DNA of 46,913 nt from CAZXVW01 sp964644025 (GCA_964644025.1 CAZXVW010000005.1:1-46913), one strand, 5' to 3'. Positions 24,548 to 33,118 are shown, counted from the first letter of the stretch. The notes: generated by a model not told the origin, from the sequence alone. Numbers and translations: made by a program.

Positions 24548-25756
24548 ATGAGCCGCGCGACTGACCTGATGGGGGCGTTCCCGGACACCGCGGAGGTGAG
24601 GCCGGGCAAATTATCCCCCGAGGATCAGAAGCGACTGGAGCAAGTCCACGCCTACATCCGGGAACAGGCTGCGAAATTCATCGGGTACCCATGCCGCGGC
24701 TATTTCGACTACTCCGCCCTGACACCGTTCCTCCACTACCCAGTGAATAACCTCGGCGATCCTTTCGCCCCGTGTTCCTACCGCGTGCATACCCGGGAGA
24801 TCGAGCGCGAGGTGCTCGCCTGGTTCGCCGAGTTGACGCATGTTCCGCCGGAGGACTACTGGGGATACGTGACTAACGGCGGCACGGAAGGCAACATTTA
24901 CGGGCTGTTCCTGGCTCGCGAGCTGTTTCCCGACGGGATGGTGTATTGCGCCGAAGAGACTCACTACAGCGTCTCGAAAAATCTCCGCGTGCTGAACATG
25001 AGACACATCATGATCAAAGCCCAGCCCAGCGGGGAGATAGACTACGACGACCTGTATGAGACGATCCGGATTCACCGCGACGTGCCGCCGATCATTTTCG
25101 CCAACATCGGCACGACGATGACCGAAGGCATCGACGACGTCGCGCGGATCCGGAGGATACTCGAAGGGCTGGCGATTCCACGCTCCTACATCCACTGTGA
25201 CGCCGCTTTCTCGGGAATGACGCTGCCGTTTCTGGAGGGAGCCCCGGTGTACGATTTTCGTGCCGGCATCGACAGCATTTCGATCAGCGGCCATAAGTTC
25301 ATCGGCTCGCCGATCCCCTGCGGAGTAGTGCTGGCTAAGAAGCGTCATGTGAACCGAATCGCCCGGTCGGTGGAATACGTGGGAACGCTGGACACCACGC
25401 TGACCGGGTCACGAAACGGAATCACGCCCCTGATTCTGTGGTACGCGATCCGGACAATGGGCAAGGAAGGTTTCCGGCGGGAAGTAGCCGCCTGCCAGCG
25501 GAAAGCTGACTACGCCATTGCGAAGTTGCGGGAGATCGGCGTCGAGGCTTGGCGCAATCCGCTGGCCATCACGGTCGTGTTTCCCCGGCCGCCGGCCGCG
25601 GTGCTGGAGAAATGGCAGATCGCCGTGCATGGCGACCGGGCGCACATCATCCTGATGCAGACAATCACCAAAGATCAGATCGACGAGTTGGTGGCTGACA
25701 TCGCCATGGCCCGGAAGCGGGCGGCGCCGGAGGAAAAGCAGCCCTCATGGGAATGA
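24548..25756 (+). CDS. PLP-dependent histidine-decarboxylase-like enzyme (group II)
   Basis: A 402-residue pyridoxal-phosphate amino-acid decarboxylase. It matches the Gram-negative histidine decarboxylase pattern over its length: WGYVTNGGTEGNIYG, ETHYSVSKN, IIFANIGTTMTEGIDD, YIHCDAAFSGM, then GIDSISISGHKFIGSPIPCGVV with the PLP lysine at residue 250, and TGSRNG. The likely reaction is histidine to histamine and CO2. Related proteins decarboxylate serine or other acids, so specificity is an inference. The N-terminus carries about 20 extra residues compared with the Morganella-type enzyme. The downstream ACT gene overlaps its end by ten bases, indicating coupled expression. Confidence 0.87.
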   Translation: MSRATDLMGAFPDTAEVRPGKLSPEDQKRLEQVHAYIREQAAKFIGYPCRGYFDYSALTPFLHYPVNNLGDPFAPCSYRVHTREIEREVLAWFAELTHVPPEDYWGYVTNGGTEGNIYGLFLARELFPDGMVYCAEETHYSVSKNLRVLNMRHIMIKAQPSGEIDYDDLYETIRIHRDVPPIIFANIGTTMTEGIDDVARIRRILEGLAIPRSYIHCDAAFSGMTLPFLEGAPVYDFRAGIDSISISGHKFIGSPIPCGVVLAKKRHVNRIARSVEYVGTLDTTLTGSRNGITPLILWYAIRTMGKEGFRREVAACQRKADYAIAKLREIGVEAWRNPLAITVVFPRPPAAVLEKWQIAVHGDRAHIILMQTITKDQIDELVADIAMARKRAAPEEKQPSWE

Positions 25757-26148
25757 AAGAAATCGTAGTGGTAACCAAGAACCGCCCGGGGCTGTTGGCC
25801 GACATCTCCGAGACGCTGGCTGACCGCGGGATCAACATCGAAACGATCGCCGGGGAAGAGGTCCACGGCACGGCGGTAATTCAGCTCACGGTCGACCGTT
25901 ATAACGACGCGCTGCAGAGCCTGCGCGATGCGGGTATCGACGCGGTGACCGAGGACGCCCTGGTGATTCGCCTCCCCGACGAGCCCGGCGCCCTGGCCCG
26001 GGTGGCGCGCCGCTTCAAAGAGGCCAATATCGACCTGCACAGCCTCCGCATCATCCGCCGCATGGAAGGCGTGACCTTCGTCGCGCTGTGCGCCAATCGC
26101 AGCGAGGAAGCCAGGGAACTGGTGAAGGAATACTTGGTCACCGGCTGA
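25747..26148 (+). CDS. Tandem ACT-domain protein
   Basis: A 133-residue protein made of two ACT repeats. The first starts KEIVVVTKNRPGLLADISETLADRGINIE and the second LVIRLPDEPGALARVARRFKEANIDLHSL. ACT domains bind amino acids and regulate metabolic enzymes. With no catalytic domain of its own, this protein may be a regulatory partner of the overlapping decarboxylase gene; that is inference from position. Two start codons are possible: ATG at 25747, or ATG at 25753 which overlaps the upstream TGA as ATGA. Confidence 0.86.
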   Translation: MGMKEIVVVTKNRPGLLADISETLADRGINIETIAGEEVHGTAVIQLTVDRYNDALQSLRDAGIDAVTEDALVIRLPDEPGALARVARRFKEANIDLHSLRIIRRMEGVTFVALCANRSEEARELVKEYLVTG

Positions 26149-26194
26149 GGGCGGCCGCCGCTTCCCTGCCCGATGGCGCCCGGCCGGCCCACCG

Positions 26195-26210
26195 CTGCTG
26201 CTGCTGCTGC
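26195..26210. repeat. Short CTG trinucleotide repeat
   Basis: Five CTG units plus one C (CTGCTGCTGCTGCTGC) in the gap before the sulfatase gene, ending 3 nt before a TAGAAT hexamer. Probably chance in GC-rich DNA; if variable in length it would alter promoter geometry. Confidence 0.6.
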
Positions 26211-26212
26211 GT

Positions 26213-26218
26213 TAGAAT
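26213..26218 (+). promoter_or_regulatory. -10-like TAGAAT before the sulfatase gene
   Basis: TAGAAT ends 10 nt before the ATG at 26229, implying a leader of only a few bases. No -35 is evident because the CTG repeat occupies the spacer. Confidence 0.45.
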
Positions 26219-26228
26219 TGCGGAAGTC

Positions 26229-27653
26229 ATGAAGTATTCGATCCTGGTTATAACCGCTCTCGCCTTGACGTTCAGTTCCTCCTGCCGGCAAGCGGAAAAG
26301 CCCGCCGCGCCGGCCGCTCCCGCCAAGCCCAACATTCTGCTGATCGTGGCCGACGATCTCGGCTACGGCGACCTGGGCTGCTACGGCCAGAAACAGATCC
26401 AGACGCCGGTCCTCGACCAGCTTGCCCGCGAGGGCATGCGTTTCACCGATCACTACGCCGGCTCGACCGTCTGCGCGCCGTCGCGCTGCTCGCTCATGAC
26501 CGGTTTCCACACCGGCCATGCCTACGTTCGTGGCAACAGGGAGATCAAGCCGATGGGCCAGGAGCCGCTGCCGGCCGACCTGGTGACCGTGGCCGAGGTG
26601 TTGAAAAACGCCGGCTACCGCACCGGGCTGATCGGCAAGTGGGGTCTCGGCGGCCCGGGTTCCACGGGGGAGCCGAACCGGCAAGGCTTCGATCATTTTT
26701 TCGGTTACCTGTGCCAGCGCCACGCCCACAACTACTATCCCGAGTTCTTGTTCCGCAACACCGAACGCGTGCCGCTCAAGAATGTCGTCCCCGAGCCGAA
26801 ACGGCCTGATGGCGCCGGCGTGGCGGTGAAACGAGTCCAGTATTCCCCGGACCTGATGCGGGAAGAAGCATTGGCCTTCATCGATCGCAACAAGGACCGG
26901 CCCTTCTTCCTGGCCTACACGACGACCCTCCCGCACGCCAACAATGAAGCCCGCGGCAACGGCATGGAGATCCCCGATTACGGAATCTACGCCGGCAAGG
27001 ACTGGCCGGAACCGGAAAAGGGACTGGCGGCAATGATCACGCGCCTGGACAGCGACGTCGGCAGCCTTCTCAAGAAACTGGAAGCCGATGGCCTCGCGGA
27101 CCGCACGCTGGTGATGTTCACCTCCGATAACGGCCCGCACCGGGAAGGAGGCAACGATCCCAACTTCTTCGACAGCAACGGGCCACTGCGGGGTATCAAG
27201 CGCGACTTGTATGAAGGCGGCATCCGCGTGCCGCTCATCGCGCGCTGGCCGGGCCACATCCCGGCGGGCACGGTGAGCAAGCACCTCTGCGCATTCTGGG
27301 ACTACCTGCCCACCTTCGCTGAACTGACCGGAGTAAAACCGCCGGCGGGGATCGACGGAATCTCCATGGCCGCCGCGCTCTCGGGCGACGAAGCGCACCA
27401 GCGCCAGCACGATTTCCTCTACTGGGAATTCTACCGGGACAAGGCGACCCAACAGGCCGTCCGGATGGGGAACTGGAAGGCCGTGCGGCACGCACCCGGG
27501 ACGCCGCTTGAACTCTATGATCTCTCGACCGACATTGAGGAGCAGCACGATGTAGCGCGCGAGCACCCCGACATCGTTCGGAAGATCGAAGACTATTTGA
27601 AGACCGCCCGGACGGAGTCGAAAATCTGGCCGCTCCGGGGCGGGAAACAGTAA
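26229..27653 (+). CDS. Arylsulfatase-type sulfatase, lipoprotein
   Basis: A 474-residue type I sulfatase (alkaline-phosphatase superfamily). The activation motif is VCAPSRCSLMTG, with Cys82 to be converted to formylglycine. Calcium-ligand motifs NILLIVADDLGYGDLGCYG and the later TSDNGPHREGG are intact. The N-terminus is a lipoprotein signal with FSSSC (Cys19), so it should be anchored in the envelope. The Cys-type motif requires a formylglycine-generating enzyme, which is not in the window. The substrate is probably a sulfated sugar but cannot be read. The ATG at 26229 starts the signal peptide; the frame upstream is open but contains a CTG-repeat artefact. Confidence 0.9.
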   Translation: MKYSILVITALALTFSSSCRQAEKPAAPAAPAKPNILLIVADDLGYGDLGCYGQKQIQTPVLDQLAREGMRFTDHYAGSTVCAPSRCSLMTGFHTGHAYVRGNREIKPMGQEPLPADLVTVAEVLKNAGYRTGLIGKWGLGGPGSTGEPNRQGFDHFFGYLCQRHAHNYYPEFLFRNTERVPLKNVVPEPKRPDGAGVAVKRVQYSPDLMREEALAFIDRNKDRPFFLAYTTTLPHANNEARGNGMEIPDYGIYAGKDWPEPEKGLAAMITRLDSDVGSLLKKLEADGLADRTLVMFTSDNGPHREGGNDPNFFDSNGPLRGIKRDLYEGGIRVPLIARWPGHIPAGTVSKHLCAFWDYLPTFAELTGVKPPAGIDGISMAAALSGDEAHQRQHDFLYWEFYRDKATQQAVRMGNWKAVRHAPGTPLELYDLSTDIEEQHDVAREHPDIVRKIEDYLKTARTESKIWPLRGGKQ

Positions 27654-27700
27654 CCGCCCGCGGCAACGAGGGCTGTACCGGCCCGGCGGAGCGATCCCGT

Positions 27701-28222
27701 TCAGGGGATCTCCCGCTGGTGAGCGGAGCCGCCCGCCAGGTGCCGGTAGTAGCCGAGGTCCTGGTGGGTGAACTGTTTGGTGGCAAACAGAATCTGCCCG
27801 GTGTGCTGGGCGAAGTGTTCCACGACGTGATAGACGGCTTCGAGCACCGTCACCTGGTAGCCCTGCACGGTGATCCGGCGCCCCAGGCTCTCCGCGGTCA
27901 GCCCATCGAGCACGGCGAGGGCCTCGGCGACCGCCGCCCGCAACCGGCCGGCCAGCTCTTCCGCCCCGGGGCCGCCCGCAGCGCGGAATTCCTCCTCGCG
28001 CGCCCGGATATCGGCCTTGCCGGCCACACCGGCGCCGATCCACTGGCGCACGTTGCCGCAAAGATGCAGCACGAGGTTGCCGGCGGCGTTTTCATTCTTC
28101 GATCCCCGCCACCAGATCTGCTCATAACTCAGCCGGCCGAGGCAGTCGATGATCCGGCTGCTGAACTGGTTCAGTTTCTCAGCCGAAAAGCGGAGAAATA
28201 TTCGGTCCAGGTTCCTATTCAT
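27701..28222 (-). CDS. DinB/DUF1572 family protein
   Basis: A 173-residue four-helix-bundle protein of the DinB/YfiT type. Candidate metal ligands are His in GNLVLHLCGNVRQW and the pair in AVYHVVEHFAQHTGQI, matching the three-His site of the family. Such proteins are often thiol-dependent or metal-dependent transferases or hydrolases of unknown substrate. It is a convergent neighbour of the sulfatase, with 47 nt between the stops, and is followed on its own strand by nothing functionally linked. Confidence 0.82.
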   Translation of the reverse strand: MNRNLDRIFLRFSAEKLNQFSSRIIDCLGRLSYEQIWWRGSKNENAAGNLVLHLCGNVRQWIGAGVAGKADIRAREEEFRAAGGPGAEELAGRLRAAVAEALAVLDGLTAESLGRRITVQGYQVTVLEAVYHVVEHFAQHTGQILFATKQFTHQDLGYYRHLAGGSAHQREIP

Positions 28223-28272
28223 ACTGGCCGCTTAGCGGGAAACGGTCCCTCTCCGGTAGCATGCCCACGGCC

Positions 28273-29553
28273 TCACAGCACCGGCTCGGACCAGTTCTCC
28301 AGGATTTGCTTGACGCGCGCGGTGAACTGGTCGGCGCGCGCGCCGTCGATCAAGCGGTGGTCAAAGGTCAGCGACAGGTAAACCATGGTGCGGATGGCGA
28401 TGGCGTCGTGGATGACCACCGGCTCCTTGGTAACGGCGCCCACGCCCAGGATCGCCACGTTGGGCTGGTTGATCACCGGCGTGGCGAACAGGCTGCCGAA
28501 ACCGCCGAAGTTGGTGATGGAAAACGTGCTCGCCTGCACTTCGTCCGGCGTGAGACGCCGCGAGCGGGCGCGCCCGGCGAGATCGGCGATGGCCCGCTGG
28601 AGGCCCACGATGCTGAGGCTGTCGGCATTGCGGATCACCGGGACAATCAGCCCGTCCTCCAGCGCCACCGCGATGCCGATGTTGATCTCGTTGTGGTAGA
28701 CAATGCTGGTTCCCTCGACCGAGGCGTTCACGGCCGGGAACTCACGCAGAGCCTGGGCCGACGCCCTGACAACAAACGGCAGGTAAGTGAGCGAGAAGCC
28801 GTAGCGTTCCTTGAACGGCCCCTTGAGGCTGTCGCGAAGGCGCGCAATGGCGGTCAGGTCAGCACGGTGAACGGTGGTGACATGCGGCGAAGTCCGCTTG
28901 CTCAGCACCATATGTTCGGCGATTTTCCGCCGCATGGTGCTCATCGGCTCAACGCGCGTTTTGGCCGACGGGGCGGGCTGTTGCTTCACGATGGGCTCCG
29001 AGGACGGCGGCGGAGGCACCGCGGGGGGTGGAGCGGGAGCGGCCGCAGCCGCCACTCGCGATGCCAGATAAGCTTCCACGTCGCGCCGCGTGATCCGGCC
29101 CCCGGCGCCGCTGCCCTGGATCTCGGACAGGTCAATGCGATGCTCGCGGGCCATTCTGCGCACCAGCGGCGAGACAGGCCCCTTGACGGCAGCCTTCGGC
29201 GCCGGCTCGGCCGCCGGCTCCGCCGGTGCGGCCGGGGCGGGTTGTGCTTCCGCCGCCGCGGGCGCCGGTTCGGCGGGAGGCGCTTCCGCCCGGGGCGGCT
29301 GTTCCACACCGGCTTGCGCGGTTTCCTCGATCCGGGCCACGACGGTGTCCACGGCCACCGTCTGGCCTTCGGCGACCAGCACCTCCTTCAGCCGGCCGGC
29401 GGCAGGCGCAGGAATCTCGGTATCCACTTTGTCGGTCGAGATCTCGAACAGCGGCTCATCTCTCTCCACCGGGTCGCCGAGCTTCTTCAGCCATTTGGTC
29501 AGCGTACCCTCGGTGATACTCTCGCCCATCTGCGGCATCACGACGTCAGTCAT
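28273..29553 (-). CDS. 2-oxoacid dehydrogenase E2 (dihydrolipoyl acyltransferase)
   Basis: Core acyltransferase of a pyruvate, 2-oxoglutarate or branched-chain dehydrogenase complex. Domain order: lipoyl domain (residues 1-78, lipoyl-lysine K42 in EISTDKVDTE), a long Ala/Pro/Glu linker, the peripheral subunit-binding domain (SPLVRRMAREHRIDLSEIQGSG), a second linker, and the catalytic domain ending with TFDHRLIDGARADQF (catalytic His and Asp). Only one lipoyl domain is present. The ATG at 29553 overlaps the lipB stop as TGATG, indicating coupling. Which 2-oxoacid is used cannot be decided without the E1 genes, which are absent from the window. Confidence 0.93.
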   Translation of the reverse strand: MTDVVMPQMGESITEGTLTKWLKKLGDPVERDEPLFEISTDKVDTEIPAPAAGRLKEVLVAEGQTVAVDTVVARIEETAQAGVEQPPRAEAPPAEPAPAAAEAQPAPAAPAEPAAEPAPKAAVKGPVSPLVRRMAREHRIDLSEIQGSGAGGRITRRDVEAYLASRVAAAAAPAPPPAVPPPPSSEPIVKQQPAPSAKTRVEPMSTMRRKIAEHMVLSKRTSPHVTTVHRADLTAIARLRDSLKGPFKERYGFSLTYLPFVVRASAQALREFPAVNASVEGTSIVYHNEINIGIAVALEDGLIVPVIRNADSLSIVGLQRAIADLAGRARSRRLTPDEVQASTFSITNFGGFGSLFATPVINQPNVAILGVGAVTKEPVVIHDAIAIRTMVYLSLTFDHRLIDGARADQFTARVKQILENWSEPVL

Positions 29554-30218
29554 CAAACCTTCTCCGTAACCCAGGCTGCGGGTTCCATCTGGCACGCAAA
29601 GACCCGGCCGAAGTGCCGGGCCAGCGCCTCCACCACTTCACCGCGCCCGGCCGGCGCCCCCTCCCGCGACATCGAGGTCACCGCTCTGGTCAGGCCGCAG
29701 GGCACGATGTAGTGAAAGTAGCTCAAATCGGTATCGACGTTCAGCGCGAAGCCGTGCGAGGTCACCCACCGGCTCAGGTGAACACCGATGGCGGCGATCT
29801 TGCGGCCCTTCACCCAGACGCCGGTCATGCGCGGTTCGCGGCCGGCGCGCAGGCCGAACTCGGCCAGCGCGTCGATGATCACCTGCTCCAGACCGCGCAC
29901 GTACGCAGTCACATCGCGCCTCCAGTCGCGCAAGTCCAGGATCGGGTAGCCGACCACCTGGCCCGGACCATGGTAGGTGACATCGCCGCCGCGGTCCGTG
30001 TGGCAAACCGATATGCCGGCCCGCGCCAGCACGTCCTCACCGGCCAGGATGTTGTCCGGGCGGCCGTTGCGGCCCATGGTGATCACGTGAGGGTGCTCGA
30101 GCAGCAAGAGCTGGTCCGGAATCCGGCCGTCACGCCGCCGCCGGACCAGGTCCTGCTGCAGCGCAAAGGCTTCCTGGTATTCGATCCGGCCCAGGTCGCT
30201 GACTTCGCATTTACGCAT
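29553..30218 (-). CDS. lipB: Octanoyltransferase LipB
   Basis: Transfers octanoyl from acyl carrier protein to lipoyl-domain lysines, the first step of lipoate synthesis. The 221-residue product has RGGDVTYHGPGQVVGYPILDL, the catalytic Lys140 in GRKIAAIGV and Cys174 in YIVPCGL. It starts within the last codons of lpd (8-nt overlap) and ends overlapping the E2 start, so the lipoylating enzyme is embedded between the E3 and E2 genes. LipA is not in the window. Confidence 0.95.
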   Translation of the reverse strand: MRKCEVSDLGRIEYQEAFALQQDLVRRRRDGRIPDQLLLLEHPHVITMGRNGRPDNILAGEDVLARAGISVCHTDRGGDVTYHGPGQVVGYPILDLRDWRRDVTAYVRGLEQVIIDALAEFGLRAGREPRMTGVWVKGRKIAAIGVHLSRWVTSHGFALNVDTDLSYFHYIVPCGLTRAVTSMSREGAPAGRGEVVEALARHFGRVFACQMEPAAWVTEKV

Positions 30219-31605
30219 TGATCGCCAGCCCGTAAACCGCGTTGAAAGCCTCGCCGAGCGCCTCGTAAAGAGTCGGATGCGCGTGAATCACGTTCATCAT
30301 CGTCTCGACGGTGGCTTCGGCCTCGATGGCCGCCACCGCTTCCCCGATCAGCTCGTAAGCCTGGGGACCAATGATATGGACCCCGAGAATCTCCCCATAC
30401 TTGTCTTCGGCAACCACCTTGACGAAACCGTCGTGTTGGCCGCTGATGGAGGCCTTGCTGTTGGCCTGGAAAGGAAACTTCCCTACTCTGACCCGGTAGC
30501 CCGCCGCCCGGGCCTGCGCTTCGGTGAGCCCGACGCTGCCGATACCCGGCCGGCAATAGGTGACACCGGGAATCCGGTTCTTGTCGAGGGGAGGCGCGGG
30601 CTTGCCGGCGATGTGCCCGACCGCCACCATTCCTTCTCTGGCGGCCACGTGCGCCAACTGCGGCGTGCCGGCCACCACGTCGCCGATGGCGTAAAAGCCC
30701 GCCGCGGTAGTCTGCTGATACTGGTTGACCTTGATGAAACCCCGGTCGGTTTCCACGCCGGTGTTTTCCAGCCCGATTCCCTCGGTGCAAGGCGCGCGGC
30801 CCACGGCCACCAGTACGGCGTCCGCCGCGATGGTTTCTTCCTTTTGATTGCCAAGGACGACCGGGATCTCCACGCCGGTGTCCGTCCGGCGGATTTCGCC
30901 CACCCTGGCGCCCGTCTCGCAGCGGATGCCCGCCTTCCGAAACGAGCGGCGCAGCTCACGGGAAACCTCCTCGTCCTCGACCGGGACGAGCCGGGGCAGC
31001 ATCTCAAGAATGGTGACCCGCGAGCCGAACCGGTGGAAGGCGGAGGCGAACTCGACCCCCACGGCGCCCGCTCCGACCACGGCCAGACTCTCCGGCACCG
31101 TTTCCAGCTCCAGAATCTCGATGTTGGTCAGAATCCGCCCGGCGACCGGCTCCAGCCCGGGAAGCATTCGCGCCGTCGAGCCGGTGGCGATGATAACGTT
31201 ACTGGCTTCCAGTTGTTCGGTTCCTTGCTCGGAAACCACTTCCACCCGCCCCGGCCCGAGAATCCGCCCGTAACCCTTCTTCCAGTCGACCTTGTTCTTC
31301 CTCATGAGGAACTCGATGCCTTTGGCATGCTTGTCGACGATCTGTTGCTTGCGCTCCAGCACCAGCGGCAGCTCCAGCCGCGGATTGTCACTGGCAATGC
31401 CATGCCGGCTGGATTGGCGCAACTCATCGAACAGCTCGGCCGCGTGAAGCAGCACCTTGGCGGGCACGCATCCGACGTGAAGACAAGTTCCTCCCAGCTT
31501 CGGGTCCTTCTCGATGATGGCGGTCTTCAACCCGTACTGGCCGGCGCGTACGGCCGCCGAATAGCCCCCCGGACCGCTGCCGAGGATCACCACGTCGTAG
31601 GGCAT
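30211..31605 (-). CDS. lpdA: Dihydrolipoyl dehydrogenase (E3)
   Basis: FAD-dependent reoxidation of the dihydrolipoyl groups of E2 with NAD+. A Rossmann FAD motif (VVILGSGPGGYSAAVRAG) opens the protein. The redox-active disulfide is GGTCLHVGCVPAK (Cys41, Cys46). A second NAD motif (AVVGAGAVGVEFASAF) and the C-terminal HAHPTLYEALGEAF with the His-Glu pair follow. I chose ATG 31605 (464 residues) because a TAGAAT hexamer ends 7 nt before it and overlaps the other ATG at 31614. First gene of the lpdA-lipB-E2 operon. Confidence 0.95.
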   Translation of the reverse strand: MPYDVVILGSGPGGYSAAVRAGQYGLKTAIIEKDPKLGGTCLHVGCVPAKVLLHAAELFDELRQSSRHGIASDNPRLELPLVLERKQQIVDKHAKGIEFLMRKNKVDWKKGYGRILGPGRVEVVSEQGTEQLEASNVIIATGSTARMLPGLEPVAGRILTNIEILELETVPESLAVVGAGAVGVEFASAFHRFGSRVTILEMLPRLVPVEDEEVSRELRRSFRKAGIRCETGARVGEIRRTDTGVEIPVVLGNQKEETIAADAVLVAVGRAPCTEGIGLENTGVETDRGFIKVNQYQQTTAAGFYAIGDVVAGTPQLAHVAAREGMVAVGHIAGKPAPPLDKNRIPGVTYCRPGIGSVGLTEAQARAAGYRVRVGKFPFQANSKASISGQHDGFVKVVAEDKYGEILGVHIIGPQAYELIGEAVAAIEAEATVETMMNVIHAHPTLYEALGEAFNAVYGLAINA

Positions 31606-31612
31606 TGAACTC

Positions 31613-31618
31613 ATTCTA
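31613..31618 (-). promoter_or_regulatory. Extended -10-like TAGAAT before lpdA
   Basis: TGC-TAGAAT on the minus strand ends 7 nt before ATG 31605 and contains the first bases of the alternative ATG at 31614. If it is a real -10, only the inner ATG can be used. Confidence 0.5.
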
Positions 31619-31689
31619 GCATCGGGGGTTGAACGCTACCGCACTGGCAGTGCCGCGCCAAGACATCTTGCGAAGACTGCAAGGCTCAG

Positions 31690-31709
31690 TTCAGCCTGCT
31701 CTGGCTGAA
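31690..31709. repeat. 7-bp inverted repeat upstream of the POTRA gene
   Basis: TTCAGCC (31690-31696) and GGCTGAA (31703-31709) with a 6-nt loop, in the divergent region between lpdA and the POTRA gene. It lies about 40 bp upstream of the plus-strand TAGAAT, a place consistent with an operator. Confidence 0.4.
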
Positions 31710-31746
31710 GCCTGCGAGCCTCCGGCCGCGTCTCAACAGGAGAGGC

Positions 31747-31752
31747 TAGAAT
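31747..31752 (+). promoter_or_regulatory. -10-like TAGAAT before the POTRA gene
   Basis: TAGAAT overlaps the ATG at 31751 and ends 7 nt before the in-frame ATG at 31760, mirroring the divergent lpdA arrangement. Confidence 0.5.
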
Positions 31753-31759
31753 GAGACGC

Positions 31760-33097
31760 ATGAGCCGGTTCGCGAGCCTGATCTTGCTGTTCGCCCTGGC
31801 GGCCTGGGCCCAAACGGCCCGGAAACCGGCGCCGGCCGCCTCACCGCAGCAACCCGCGACGTGGCCGGTCGAAAGCATCGCCGTGGAGGGAAACCAGCAC
31901 TACTCCGACGCCCAGATCTTGCAGCTCATCGGCCTCGAAACCGGGCAACAGGTCAGCCGTCCGATGCTCGAAGCGCTGTGCCGGAAAGCAACCGACCGCC
32001 TGCGCGAGACCGGCGTTTTCGAGAGCGTCGCGTTCCGCTTCGGGCCTTCCAGCCAAGGCGCCGGATACGCGGTGGTCTTCCGGGTCACCGAAATTCAGCA
32101 ACGTTATCCGATCCAGTTCACGAACATGGGCGTGCCGGACCAGGAACTGCGCGCCTGTCTCCGGCGGGCTGATCCACTGTTCGCCAACAAGATTCCCGGC
32201 ACCCGGGAACTGATCACCCGCTATGCCTCGGCCCTGGAACAGTGCCTGGCGGAGAAGAACCGCAAGGAACAGGTGAAGGGCGAAATCACCGCGGACCAGC
32301 CGGACCAGCTTTACATCATGTTCTACCCGGCGGGCGCCTTGCCCGTGGTGGCCGACGTCGATTTCACCGGTAACAAGGTGATCCCCACCGGGATGCTCCG
32401 GGAGGCAATCCTGGAGGTAGCCACCGGCTCCCGGTACACGGAAACCCGCTTCCGGCAACTGCTGGACGCCAGTGTCCGGCCGCTGTACGAGGCAAGGGGA
32501 CGGGTGCGGGTGGCGTTCCCGAAAATCGAGACCGAGCGCGCCGGCGGCGACGTCCGCGGCATCAAGGTGAAGGTCACCGTGGCCGAGGGCGCCACCTACG
32601 AGCTGGGCCGGGTCCGCGTCGAGGGCACGCTGTCGCTAAACCGGAAACTGCTGGAGGCAGCCGCGCTGACCGGCGGCGGGCTGGCCAACCTGGCCGAAGT
32701 TCCCCTGGCGCTGGAGCGCGTCAACGCGGTGCTCCGCAAACAGGGCTACCTGCGGGCGGCTTCCCGGGCCGAGCGCCAGATTCACGATGACCGCAGGACG
32801 GTTGACCTGGTGATTCACGTGAATCCCGGACCGCTGTTCACCTTCGGCAAGCTCTCCATCCAGGGCCTGGATCTCAACGGCGAACATGAGATCCGGCGCA
32901 TCTGGGGCATGAAGGAAGGCGACACTTTCGACGGTTCCTACCCGGAATACTTCCTGTCCCAGGTGCGCGAGCAAGGCGTGTTCGACAATCTGGGAAAGAC
33001 ATCGTCCCGGATCCAGATCCACGACGAAACCAGGACCGCGGATGTGACTCTGATCTTCAGTCCTCCGGAACGGAGGGGCCGTCCCGGAAGACCGTAA
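31760..33097 (+). CDS. Exported POTRA-repeat protein without a beta-barrel
   Basis: A 445-residue exported protein: signal peptide (RFASLILLFALAAWAQ), then repeated POTRA modules as in BamA/TamA. Module starts are visible at VESIAVEGNQHYSDAQIL, VVADVDFTGNKVIPTGMLR, ELGRVRVEGTLSLNRKLL and TFGKLSIQGLDLNGEHEIR. After the last module the protein ends with a short Pro/Arg tail. There is no room for the 16-stranded barrel expected of BamA, and no frameshifted barrel follows because scpA begins 36 nt later. It probably acts in the periplasm in outer-membrane protein assembly or secretion. ATG 31760 is preferred over 31751 because of the promoter-like hexamer. Confidence 0.78.
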   Translation: MSRFASLILLFALAAWAQTARKPAPAASPQQPATWPVESIAVEGNQHYSDAQILQLIGLETGQQVSRPMLEALCRKATDRLRETGVFESVAFRFGPSSQGAGYAVVFRVTEIQQRYPIQFTNMGVPDQELRACLRRADPLFANKIPGTRELITRYASALEQCLAEKNRKEQVKGEITADQPDQLYIMFYPAGALPVVADVDFTGNKVIPTGMLREAILEVATGSRYTETRFRQLLDASVRPLYEARGRVRVAFPKIETERAGGDVRGIKVKVTVAEGATYELGRVRVEGTLSLNRKLLEAAALTGGGLANLAEVPLALERVNAVLRKQGYLRAASRAERQIHDDRRTVDLVIHVNPGPLFTFGKLSIQGLDLNGEHEIRRIWGMKEGDTFDGSYPEYFLSQVREQGVFDNLGKTSSRIQIHDETRTADVTLIFSPPERRGRPGRP

Positions 33098-33118
33098 GCC
33101 CGCCGCCGGCGCCCATGG

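Noticed and set aside
26195..26210. CTG repeat as a phase-variable tract
   Set aside because: Only five units, outside any coding frame I support, and such short runs are common in GC-rich genomes; kept as a minor repeat only.
25899..28061. A 720-codon minus-strand open frame opposite the ACT and sulfatase genes
   Set aside because: It is antisense to two genes with clear motifs (ACT repeats, CAPSR sulfatase site) and overlaps the DinB gene in another frame; its composition matches the other antisense open frames.
33062..33076. CCTCCG/CGGAGG hairpin near the end of the POTRA gene as a terminator
   Set aside because: It lies inside the coding sequence, has only a 3-nt loop and no T-run; too weak to call.
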